A stretch of 17,720 nt of DNA from an uncultured Lachnospiraceae bacterium (GCA_910576815.1 CAJTKA010000052.1:1-17720); one strand, 5' to 3'. Numbered from the stretch's first letter, positions 1-5,642 are shown. The notes: generated by a model not told the origin, from the letters alone. A program made the numbers and translations.

Positions 1-51
1 AGTGCTTCTTGGCGTCCCGTCCAATGGCGGGACGTCTTTAGAAGCACTTTT
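1..51. terminator. Long hairpin after the radical SAM gene
   Basis: A large stem-loop lies just past the stop of the minus-strand radical SAM gene. The outer arms 1-9 and 40-48 pair perfectly over nine bases. The inner arms 11-21 and 26-36 pair over eleven positions, with two G-T wobbles and loop CAAT, and a small internal loop separates the two helices. Reading rightwards it is followed by four T. Reading leftwards, the direction of the gene, any T-tract would lie outside the window. A terminator for the radical SAM gene is the simplest reading; an attenuator before a downstream partner gene is the alternative. Confidence 0.55.
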
Positions 52-54
52 CAC

Positions 55-1356
55 CTACTCAAAAAGCGACATCTGCCGATAACTTGTGCCGTCTGCCAGA
101 AACGGCAGCTTCTCCCCTCTGCCCATCTGATTCTGCCACACAAGATTCTGCACGATATAGTCCTCGTCAATCTTCGTGGGATACATCATTCTGCCGTTGC
201 AGGTGATAAAGTAAAGCGCCCGCTTTAAGACAACGCCGATCTTTTTTAAGTCCGCAAAGGTCAGATTCCCGAAGCGTCTGGCCGCCACGATTCGTCTGGC
301 GCTCTTGACCCCCAACCCGGGAACGCGCAAAAGCGTATGGTAATCCGCCCGATTGATCTCCACCGGAAACTGTTCCAGATGATGTACCGCCCAATCCGCC
401 TTGGGATCAATGGCCATATTGAAATTCGGCCTCTCGGCCGTCAGCAATTCCTCTACCTTAAAATCATAGAAGCGCAGCAGCCAATCCGCCTGATATAATC
501 TATGCTCCCTAAGAAGCGGCGGTCCCCCGGCCAGAGCAGGCAGCTCCCTGTCCTCATTGACATTCACAAACGCCGAGTAATACACCCTCTTTAAGGAAAA
601 TTTTTCATAAAGGCTTTCCGCCACCGACATGATCTGATAATCGCTTTCCGGCAAAGCGCCGATCACTATCTGGGTGGACTGACCTGCCTCGCAAAAATGC
701 GGTGCGTGTTTATATAAGGTAATTTCGTTTTTGTTTGCCGTGATGCCATTCTGGATCTGACGCATGGGCGCCAGGATATTTTTACGGTGCTTGTTCGGCG
801 CGATCGCGCGCAGCCCTTCCGCTGTAGCCATCTCCAGATTCACACTCATACGATCCGCCAGATAGCCCGCCTTTTGGATCAGCAGCGGATCCGCCCCGGG
901 AATCGCCTTGATATGAATATAACCCTGAAACCGATGGATCGTGCGCAGCCTGTGCACCGTCTCGCAGATCAGTTCCATCGTATAATTCGGACTATAAAGA
1001 ATACCCGAGCTCAAAAACAAACCTTCTATATAATTGCGCCTGTAAAATTCCATGGTCAGCTCACAAACTTCGTCTGGGGTGAAGGAGGCTCTGGGCACAT
1101 CGTTGGAACGGCGGTTGACACAGTAACGGCAGTCGTAGATACATTCGTTGGTAAAAAGAATCTTTAACAGGGAAATACATCTGCCGTCCGCCGCAAAGCT
1201 GTGACAGAGTCCCGCCGCCACGGTATTGCCCAGCCCCTTCCCGTCATTTGCGCGGGAAGAACCGCTGGAGCTGCATGACACATCATATTTCGCTCCCTCT
1301 GCGAGTATTTTTAATTTTTCCATCACCGGCATCTGCGGCGCGATCCTAAGCTCCAT
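55..1356 (-). CDS. Putative DNA repair radical SAM protein with C-terminal helix-hairpin-helix
   Basis: About 433 residues. A radical SAM cluster motif C-X3-C-X2-C (CIYDCRYC, about residues 72-79) should bind the 4Fe-4S cluster that cleaves S-adenosylmethionine. The N-terminal stretch AKYDVSCSSSG and the C-terminal helix-hairpin-helix (NRADYHTLLRVPGLGVKSAR, about 335-355) are typical of the 'putative DNA modification/repair radical SAM' family, which is usually encoded beside a uracil-DNA-glycosylase-like protein. That partner is not in the window; it could lie beyond the left edge. I chose the ATG at 1354-1356 because GGAG sits eight bases upstream. An ATG at 1369-1371 would add five residues, and an internal Met about eleven codons later is also possible. 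The gene is transcribed from the promoter at 1440-1468, which carries two LexA boxes, so DNA-damage induction is predicted. The substrate is unknown; family assignment is from motifs. Confidence 0.88.
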   Translation of the reverse strand: MELRIAPQMPVMEKLKILAEGAKYDVSCSSSGSSRANDGKGLGNTVAAGLCHSFAADGRCISLLKILFTNECIYDCRYCVNRRSNDVPRASFTPDEVCELTMEFYRRNYIEGLFLSSGILYSPNYTMELICETVHRLRTIHRFQGYIHIKAIPGADPLLIQKAGYLADRMSVNLEMATAEGLRAIAPNKHRKNILAPMRQIQNGITANKNEITLYKHAPHFCEAGQSTQIVIGALPESDYQIMSVAESLYEKFSLKRVYYSAFVNVNEDRELPALAGGPPLLREHRLYQADWLLRFYDFKVEELLTAERPNFNMAIDPKADWAVHHLEQFPVEINRADYHTLLRVPGLGVKSARRIVAARRFGNLTFADLKKIGVVLKRALYFITCNGRMMYPTKIDEDYIVQNLVWQNQMGRGEKLPFLADGTSYRQMSLFE

Positions 1357-1415
1357 TCCCGTCACTCCCATTGCAGCACCGCCCGATACACAGACCGCGG
1401 CGGATATAGAAAATC

Positions 1416-1429
1416 AGAACAAATGTTCT
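1416..1429. promoter_or_regulatory. LexA (SOS) box, start-proximal
   Basis: Perfect 14-bp palindrome AGAACAAATGTTCT containing the GAAC-N4-GTTC core of the Bacillota LexA/DinR operator. It begins about ten bases downstream of the predicted minus-strand -10 element, so bound LexA would cover the transcription start region. Confidence 0.85.
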
Positions 1430-1439
1430 ATACTCGTTC

Positions 1440-1468
1440 ATCATAGCATACCGCGATGCCATTTGCAA
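1440..1468 (-). promoter_or_regulatory. Sigma-A promoter of the radical SAM gene
   Basis: Read on the minus strand: -35 TTGCAA (1463-1468), exactly 17 bases, then -10 TATGAT (1440-1445). Transcription would start near 1433, leaving a leader of roughly 75 bases before the chosen ATG. LexA boxes lie immediately on both sides. Confidence 0.75.
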
Positions 1469-1476
1469 GCATTTTT

Positions 1477-1490
1477 AGAACATTTGTTCT
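1477..1490. promoter_or_regulatory. LexA (SOS) box, upstream of -35
   Basis: Second perfect palindrome, AGAACATTTGTTCT, again with a GAAC-N4-GTTC core. It ends eight bases upstream of the -35 hexamer of the radical SAM promoter. Its centre is 61 bp from that of the other box, close to six helical turns, so two LexA dimers could sit on the same DNA face. It is 45 bp from the -35 of the divergent plus-strand promoter, which argues against control of that gene. Confidence 0.85.
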
Positions 1491-1535
1491 GTTTGTATTT
1501 TTCTCTATGCCGCTGCTGCCCGTCCCGAAAAAATT

Positions 1536-1565
1536 TTGACAGGAAAGCCGCTTTTGTGATATAAC
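1536..1565 (+). promoter_or_regulatory. Promoter of the small membrane protein gene
   Basis: TTGACA (1536-1541), an 18-base spacer and TATAAC (1560-1565), preceded by an extended -10 TG at 1557-1558. It is the only strong promoter between the SOS region and the small ORF at 1621. Confidence 0.7.
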
Positions 1566-1620
1566 CTTCTTAATAAAACGGAACCAGTTTTAACGATTTT
1601 CACCATAGGAGGTTTGGCTT

Positions 1621-1842
1621 ATGTTACAATCATTTTTAAATCTTTTTTCCGATGTCACCGATCTTATTTACACCGTCTTAATTGTAGTGATGGCGGCAAT
1701 CGTTCTCTTTACGCCCTACGATACCGTCAAGAAATGGCTGCCGAATGTCCCTTCCAAACAAGCCGTCATCGTACTCCGGATCGTATTCACTGTCATTGTC
1801 GTCGCAGTCGTTGGCGTGATTCTCTTTACCGCTACCTTGTAA
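1621..1842 (+). CDS. Small two-helix membrane protein of unknown function
   Basis: 73 residues. AGGAGG at 1607-1612, eight bases before the ATG, and a clear upstream promoter support real expression. The sequence shows two hydrophobic segments: about residues 14-31 (LIYTVLIVVMAAIVLFT) and about 46-72 (AVIVLRIVFTVIVVAVVGVILF). A short polar loop with Lys-Lys-Trp-Leu-Pro separates them. Both ends are short, so it is essentially a transmembrane hairpin. I do not recognise a named family. It ends only eleven bases from the end of the convergent chemoreceptor remnant, with no clear terminator between. It could be a small accessory or stress membrane protein, but nothing in the sequence fixes a role. 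Confidence 0.75.
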   Translation: MLQSFLNLFSDVTDLIYTVLIVVMAAIVLFTPYDTVKKWLPNVPSKQAVIVLRIVFTVIVVAVVGVILFTATL

Positions 1843-1853
1843 AACACGCGGAC

Positions 1854-2700
1854 CTACTGAATGCGGAAGCGACCGATCAACTGATTCAGCGTCTTTGCCT
1901 GACCGGACAATTCATTGGAAACTTCCGCACTCTTATCCGCAGCGGAAGCATTGCTCTCGATCACCTTAGACACTTCTTTGATCCTATTTTCCACGGAAGT
2001 CTCCACTTCCTGATAGACTTCTCCCACGCTGTCGCGCACCATGAATACCCAATTTCGGTCTTCCAGATATTTATAAACGACCAGCTGTTCCACGCCGTTT
2101 TCATCCTCATAGGAATAAGTGCCCGCCTGCGTGTCATGTCCGTCCTGAATGCGGCGGATGATTTCCTGATATCCCAGGTCCTCTGTCTGCGTATTGAGCA
2201 GCGCCTCATCCTCATGATAAAGATAAGTGCCTGTCTCCACATTCAGGAAGACATATTCGCTGTTGGGCAGACCGCCGATTTCCAATTCCAGCAGGGAATC
2301 CATCAGGCGGCTGGCATAAACGCCCGCTCCCACATAACCGATACACTCCTCTCCCTCAAAGAGCGGATAGTACATGGAAATGATCATACTGCCTGTGCCC
2401 GGAGACTTCATAATGCCGAGATTTGTCAGCTTCGGCTCCGCCAAAATGGTGTCCTGAAACTCCTTCAGGGAATCCCCTTCCCTGGTGGTGATGCCGATGG
2501 CGCCTTTCGATGTGTGCGTCAAAATATGCGTGTCGGGCGTACCGATATATAAGCCTTCAAAAAACCCTTCACCGCCGCAAAGTCCTCCGTATACTGCTGC
2601 CCCTTTGCCACAAGCGCCTTATTCTCCGGATCGGCAAGCAGCTCCTTCACCTCACTGCCAAGAGCAAACGCCGTCATATATTCTTCCACCGATGTTACAT
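1854..2700 (-). pseudogene. Collapsed methyl-accepting chemotaxis protein (dCache remnant)
   Basis: The minus strand encodes chemoreceptor pieces that cannot make a receptor. The part from about 2700 to 2565 reads TSVEEYMTAFALGSEVKELL and onward, typical of the membrane-distal half of a dCache sensor. It then loses frame at a run of six T on the coding strand (plus 2559-2564); one extra base would restore the reading FFEGLYIGTPDTHIL. The open stretch 1854-2522 continues the sensor (GYVGAGVYASRLMDSL, NWVFMVRDSVGEVYQ) and then jumps straight to SNASAADKSAEVSNELSGQA and LNQLIGRF, the extreme C-terminus of a chemoreceptor. The first membrane helix, second membrane helix, HAMP domain and methyl-accepting signalling hairpin are all missing. 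No start codon with a ribosome site is present, and stop codons TGA-TAA precede the remnant in frame. The 222-codon open stretch is unlikely to be functional. Confidence 0.8.
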
Positions 2701-2710
2701 AGATATTTTA

Positions 2711-3229
2711 TCACAAGTTATTTTCGTTTTCAAGAGACCGGCCGCACAGAATCCTCTTCTTAAACAGCCTGAATTTCGCCGCATCTTTACTGGTCAAAAT
2801 CACGCCGACGATCATCATGCCCAGCGTCACGCCCTGACAGAAACCACCGAGAAAATTATCGGCATGATCCGTAAACACCAAAACCAGATGTAAAACTGCC
2901 GCTGCCAATCCTCCTATAAATAAGAAGTGCATGTTTCTGGTAATTCTTTGCTTTACATCATTGCTGTAATCCGCCACCTTCAATACAGTTTCCTCTAATT
3001 CCTTTTCCATCTTTTTCACTTTCCTTTCTCCATCAAGCAGTTCCCTCAGTTCCACTTCATAATAATCAGACATTTCTATCAGAATGTCTAAATCCGGCAT
3101 ATTGCTGCCTGTCTCCCATCTCGATACCGTTCGTCTGGAAACGCCAAATTTCTCCGCAAGCTGTTCCTGGGTCAGCCCCTTCTCCTTTCTCAGTTCCCCG
3201 AAAAATCTCCCTATCTTTGTCTGATCCAT
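2711..3229 (-). CDS. XRE-family regulator with C-terminal membrane segments
   Basis: 172 residues. Residues 5-60 form a Cro/C1-type helix-turn-helix: LRKEKGLTQEQLAEKFGVS is followed by RRTVSRWETGSNMPD, where helix 3 contacts DNA. A short charged helix (about 68-98) leads to two hydrophobic segments, about 100-118 (MHFLFIGGLAAAVLHLVLV) and about 126-145 (FLGGFCQGVTLGMMIVGVIL), then a basic tail. The protein is therefore probably a membrane-tethered DNA-binding regulator. AGGAGG lies ten bases before the ATG. The stop is followed at once by chemoreceptor-derived sequence, so the 3' neighbourhood has been rearranged, but this reading frame is complete. Targets and inducing signal are unknown. 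Confidence 0.82.
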   Translation of the reverse strand: MDQTKIGRFFGELRKEKGLTQEQLAEKFGVSRRTVSRWETGSNMPDLDILIEMSDYYEVELRELLDGERKVKKMEKELEETVLKVADYSNDVKQRITRNMHFLFIGGLAAAVLHLVLVFTDHADNFLGGFCQGVTLGMMIVGVILTSKDAAKFRLFKKRILCGRSLENENNL

Positions 3230-3489
3230 TGATCTGTGACCTCCTTCTGGAAAAAGAATACAGCATACTACCTTCTATCTACAGGACATAAAGTGAGCAT
3301 TCTCCTGATTTATGCCTTGAGACATAGAACATCCATGCTTATTTTAAAGAAGCAATGAACCTTTTTATGATTCATCGCCCCCAATTTTATCATATTTTAT
3401 TCTTTCTATATTTTAACCTAATCTGTAAATTTCAAATAGACATTATCCTCAGCCAGAGACAGGTACTCTGACACATGACTCTGCATATG
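3230..3489. other. AT-rich intergenic stretch without a supported gene
   Basis: About 260 bases upstream of the membrane XRE gene. I see no convincing ORF with a ribosome site. The regulator's promoter should be here, but no -35/-10 pair stands out. A weak dyad (GGACATAAA at 3284-3292 against TTTATGCC at 3309-3316, one bulge) is the only possible operator I noticed. Confidence 0.4.
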
Positions 3490-3632
3490 TTATCTTTTCC
3501 GTTCTACCAAAATTGCTCCATAATGATAGCCCGCACCCGCCTTCTCTTGATGAATATTCCCAACATATTCATCTGCTTTTTCTCCCTTTGTCATGCGATT
3601 CCATTGATCCCGCGATTCAGAAAAAAACACTC
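3490..3632 (-). pseudogene. C-terminal fragment of an unidentified protein
   Basis: The minus strand reads VFFSESRDQWNRMTKG, then EKADEYVGNIHQEKAGAGYH, then YGAILVERKR and a stop at 3490. The composition is protein-like, and a GYHYGAILVERK-type ending resembles the last strand of some small enzymes; a class I methyltransferase is a guess. No good ribosome site precedes the internal Met at 3592-3594, which would give 34 residues. The frame starts inside the T-run where the M56 relic ends. This looks like the tail of a gene whose front was deleted, although a short expressed peptide cannot be excluded. Confidence 0.4.
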
Positions 3633-3763
3633 TCTGATATTACTTTATTTGACGAAACCAGACTAAAAGTACTCTGAATCGAAAAAGGACAAAGCAATCG
3701 AAATGCTACAAGTCCCCATAGCAGACAAATGATCCACCTTGGTGTTCTTCTCGCAATTAGCCT
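3617..3763 (-). pseudogene. Relic of a BlaR1/M56-type membrane metalloprotease gene
   Basis: In the frame that opens at the end of the BlaI-family gene, the minus strand reads RRTPRWIICLLWGLVAFRLL, then CPFSIQSTFSLVSSNKVISE, and stops at 3617. A basic stretch, a PRW motif, a hydrophobic helix with LLWGLVAFRLL and a CPFS turn are characteristic of the N-terminal membrane region of BlaR1/MecR1-type M56 proteins, which normally follow blaI as antirepressor partner. The start codon, first membrane helix, HEXXH protease core and sensor region are all absent. The GGGAGG at the end of the BlaI gene, which would have served as this gene's ribosome site, is still present. Confidence 0.7.
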
Positions 3764-4119
3764 CCCTCTGCCTGATTGATTATTTTTCTAATTTCAGATG
3801 CTTCCTCCTCTGTCAAAGGTCTGTCTTTCGTAAACGCAGCAAGAAAAGCGGGCAGAGAACCGTGAAACGTTTCCTCTACATATTTTCTGCTCTGACCGGC
3901 ATAAAAATCTTGTCTCGAAATGACTTTGCACACTGTCCCGCTGTCATTTCGAAAAAGTCCTTTGTTACACAGCCTGCGTAAGACCGTATGTGTAGTCGTC
4001 CGTTTCCAGTTAAACTCTACCGCAGCAAGCTTAACCAGCTCTGAAGAAGTAACCGGTTCCCGCTGCCAAATCAAATCCGCAAACCTCGCCTCAATAACTC
4101 CCAACTGTATTTCCTGCAT
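3757..4119 (-). CDS. BlaI/MecI-family transcriptional repressor (orphan)
   Basis: 120 residues, the usual BlaI size. The N-terminal winged helix (MQEIQLGVIEARFADLIWQR and onward; SSELVKLAAVEFNWKRTTTH with TVLRRLCNKGLF) matches the BlaI/MecI fold, in which the TTTHTVLRRL helix binds DNA. The C-terminal helices (FLAAFTKDRPLTEEEASEIR) should dimerise. The start at 4117-4119 is set by GGAGG five bases upstream; a longer open frame to 4227 runs across the promoter and is rejected. In characterised BlaI systems the M56 partner triggers cleavage of the repressor; here only a relic of that gene remains directly downstream. Its own promoter carries two matching dyads, so autoregulation is likely. The regulated function is unknown; the divergent neighbour is asnA, whose promoter lies outside the dyads. 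Confidence 0.87.
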   Translation of the reverse strand: MQEIQLGVIEARFADLIWQREPVTSSELVKLAAVEFNWKRTTTHTVLRRLCNKGLFRNDSGTVCKVISRQDFYAGQSRKYVEETFHGSLPAFLAAFTKDRPLTEEEASEIRKIINQAEGG

Positions 4120-4173
4120 GTTTACCTCCCCACCAAAGATACATATAATACTATTTCTTCTCCTAATCGCGGA

Positions 4174-4190
4174 GACTACTCCGAGTAGCC
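4174..4190. promoter_or_regulatory. Probable BlaI-type operator, leader copy
   Basis: GACTAC-TCCGA-GTAGCC: six-base arms with one mismatch around a five-base centre, located between the -10 and the ribosome site of the BlaI-family gene. It has the same length and arm-spacer plan as the dyad at 4200-4216. Confidence 0.5.
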
Positions 4191-4198
4191 TCGCAGAC

Positions 4199-4227
4199 AG
4201 TTTACATCTTGTAGACTCTTTTGTCAA
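4199..4227 (-). promoter_or_regulatory. Promoter of the BlaI-family gene
   Basis: Minus strand: TTGACA (4222-4227), 17-base spacer, TAAACT (4199-4204). The dyad at 4200-4216 overlaps the -10 and fills most of the spacer, as expected for a self-repressed promoter. Confidence 0.72.
4200..4216. promoter_or_regulatory. Probable BlaI-type operator, promoter copy
   Basis: GTTTAC-ATCTT-GTAGAC: six-base arms with one mismatch and a five-base centre, containing TACA and TGTA half-sites as in known BlaI/MecI/CopY operators but one base further apart than the classical TACA-N2-TGTA. Its centre is 26 bp from that of the leader copy. Confidence 0.55.
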
Positions 4228-4250
4228 GCATTCAGTATGACAAATTTTTC

Positions 4251-4280
4251 TTGCTTTCTTCTATAAAAAGCGTTTAATAT
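4251..4280 (+). promoter_or_regulatory. Promoter of asnA
   Basis: TTGCTT (4251-4256), 18-base spacer, TAATAT (4275-4280); TTAATA at 17 bases is an alternative -10. It is divergent from the BlaI-gene promoter, with 23 bp between the two -35 boxes. The leader is about 50 bases, too short for a T-box. Confidence 0.5.
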
Positions 4281-4340
4281 AGAAGAACAGGAAAAAGCGG
4301 GCGCAAAGTCCGCGCTAAAAGTTTTAGTATGGAGGAAACT

Positions 4341-5351
4341 ATGAACCATTTAATCATTCCCGAAAATTACAGATCGGCACTGAATCTGCACGACACCCAG
4401 ATCGCCATCAAAACGGTGAAAGACTTTTTTCAGGTACAACTTGCCGAAAGGCTCCATCTGCTGCGGGTATCCGCACCCCTTTTCGTGGATCCTGCTTCGG
4501 GCTTAAACGACAACTTAAACGGCGTGGAACGCCCTGTCACCTTTGGCATCAAGGAGCAGAAAGATGCTCCCGCTGAAATCGTACACTCCCTTGCCAAATG
4601 GAAACGCATGGCACTCGGCAAATACGGCTTTACCCACGGCGAAGGCCTTTACACCGATATGAGCGCCATCCGCAGGGATGAAGCAACCGACAATATCCAC
4701 TCCATCTATGTCGATCAGTGGGATTGGGAAAAGGTGATCTCCCGCGAGGAGCGCTGCCTTGATTATCTGCAGGAGACAGTAAAATTAGTGTATAAGGCGC
4801 TGCGAAAGACCGAAAAGTACATGGCGATCCAGTACGATTACATAGACGAGATCCTGCCCCACGACATCTACTTTATCACCACGCAGGCACTGGAGAACCG
4901 TTATCCGAACAACACGCCCAAAGAGCGGGAATACCTGATCACCAAAGAAAAGGGCGCGGTCTGCCTGATGCAGATCGGAGACCTTCTGGCTTCCGGTGAA
5001 AAGCACGACGGCCGCGCACCCGACTACGACGATTGGGCGCTCAACGCGGACATTCTGGTTTACTTCCCCGTGCTCGACATTGCGCTGGAATTGTCCTCCA
5101 TGGGCATCCGCGTAGATAAGGATGCGCTGCTGTCCCAGCTTGAAAAGGCAGGCTGCCCCGAGCGGGCTGAGCTGCCCTTCCAAAAGGGCATCATCGACGA
5201 GACCCTGCCCTTTACCATCGGCGGCGGCATCGGGCAGTCGCGCATCTGTATGTTTTTCCTGCGCAAGGCCCACATCGGCGAAGTGCAGTGCTCCCTCTGG
5301 CCGGAGGATGTGACGAGGGAGGCTCTGGCGAATGGGATTCAGCTGTTGTAA
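4341..5351 (+). CDS. asnA: Aspartate-ammonia ligase (asparagine synthetase A)
   Basis: 336 residues, close to the usual AsnA length of about 330. The cytoplasmic enzyme makes asparagine from aspartate, ammonia and ATP, releasing AMP and pyrophosphate. Its fold resembles the catalytic core of class II aminoacyl-tRNA synthetases. Recognisable AsnA stretches are VSAPLFVDPASGLNDNLNGV near residue 45, HGEGLYTDMSAIRRDE near 100, HSIYVDQWDWE near 122, and the C-terminal glycine-rich TIGGGIGQSRICMFFLRK near 295-312. The start at 4341 is preferred over the in-frame ATG at 4329 because GGAGG (4332-4336) sits just upstream of the second ATG. It is monocistronic: its own promoter is upstream and hairpins follow. 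Use of free ammonia fits an anaerobic gut clostridium. No truncation or missing core motif is visible. Confidence 0.96.
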   Translation: MNHLIIPENYRSALNLHDTQIAIKTVKDFFQVQLAERLHLLRVSAPLFVDPASGLNDNLNGVERPVTFGIKEQKDAPAEIVHSLAKWKRMALGKYGFTHGEGLYTDMSAIRRDEATDNIHSIYVDQWDWEKVISREERCLDYLQETVKLVYKALRKTEKYMAIQYDYIDEILPHDIYFITTQALENRYPNNTPKEREYLITKEKGAVCLMQIGDLLASGEKHDGRAPDYDDWALNADILVYFPVLDIALELSSMGIRVDKDALLSQLEKAGCPERAELPFQKGIIDETLPFTIGGGIGQSRICMFFLRKAHIGEVQCSLWPEDVTREALANGIQLL

Positions 5352-5388
5352 GCCTTTTTTGGTGACTGACAGATCTTGAAAAAAAAGC

Positions 5389-5420
5389 AGGAGGCATTGA
5401 CCAATATGGTCATGTCTCCT
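5389..5420. terminator. Strong hairpin downstream of asnA
   Basis: Fourteen base pairs with one bulged T and a three-base loop: AGGAGGCA and TGACCA pair with TGGTCA and TGTCTCCT. An A-tract (5379-5386) precedes it and only ATTCTAT follows, so the better T-tract lies on the minus-strand side (GC then eight T). It probably terminates asnA bidirectionally. A second, weaker AT-rich dyad (AAACGA 5432-5437 with TCGTTT 5442-5447, then a T-rich run) may help on the plus strand. Confidence 0.6.
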
Positions 5421-5477
5421 ATTCTATAGAAAAACGAAATATCGTTTATTTTTATTAAGAAATTTAATCATTTTTTA

Positions 5478-5506
5478 TTGACTTCCCTCTGCAAACATAG
5501 TATGAT
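5478..5506 (+). promoter_or_regulatory. Promoter of the Uma2-family gene
   Basis: TTGACT (5478-5483), exactly 17 bases, TATGAT (5501-5506). Transcription would start near 5513, giving a leader of about 130 bases containing the alternative hairpins at 5557-5624. Confidence 0.78.
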
Positions 5507-5556
5507 ACTTCCAACAAGAGTAATCTAATGAACCGTGCTTTCGCACATTCAGGCAA

Positions 5557-5624
5557 TTTCTGCCGCTTTACTCTCAACCACAAGCAAACAGCGGCAGGAA
5601 CAACCCATAGAAGTCTTCTGCCGC
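5557..5624 (+). promoter_or_regulatory. Leader with mutually exclusive hairpins
   Basis: Three related segments lie in the leader. Segment A, CTGCCGCT at 5560-5567, can pair with segment B, AGCGGCAG at 5590-5597, extended outward by one wobble and two A-T pairs. Segment B can instead pair with segment C, TTCTGCCGC at 5616-5624. The B-C hairpin would end five bases before AGGAGG (5630-5635) of the coding sequence, whereas A-B would leave that region open. The pattern suggests a conformational switch affecting translation, but no known riboswitch class is recognised. Confidence 0.35.
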
Positions 5625-5642
5625 GGAAAAGGAGGACATTCT

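Noticed and set aside
1614..2552. 312-codon open frame on the plus strand
   Set aside because: It starts seven bases before the small membrane gene in another frame and runs antisense through the chemoreceptor remnant. The translation is rich in His, Arg and Cys with no family resemblance.
3284..3316. Dyad GGACATAAA...TTTATGCC as operator of the membrane XRE gene
   Set aside because: The arms are imperfect, the gap is long and no promoter can be aligned to it; mentioned only as a weak possibility.
4120..4227. N-terminal extension of the BlaI-family protein to an upstream Met
   Set aside because: The added 36 codons cross the -10 element, the operator dyads and the ribosome site. The MQEIQ start has GGAGG at the correct distance and gives the normal family length.
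4281..4340. T-box or other riboswitch in the asnA leader
   Set aside because: Only about 50 bases separate the predicted start and the coding region, with a single weak stem, and no specifier loop or antiterminator is visible.
5390..5429. Seven-codon leader peptide (AGGAGG then ATG GTC ATG TCT...)
   Set aside because: It lies inside the strong hairpin after asnA, upstream of the Uma2 promoter, so no supported transcript would begin there for it.
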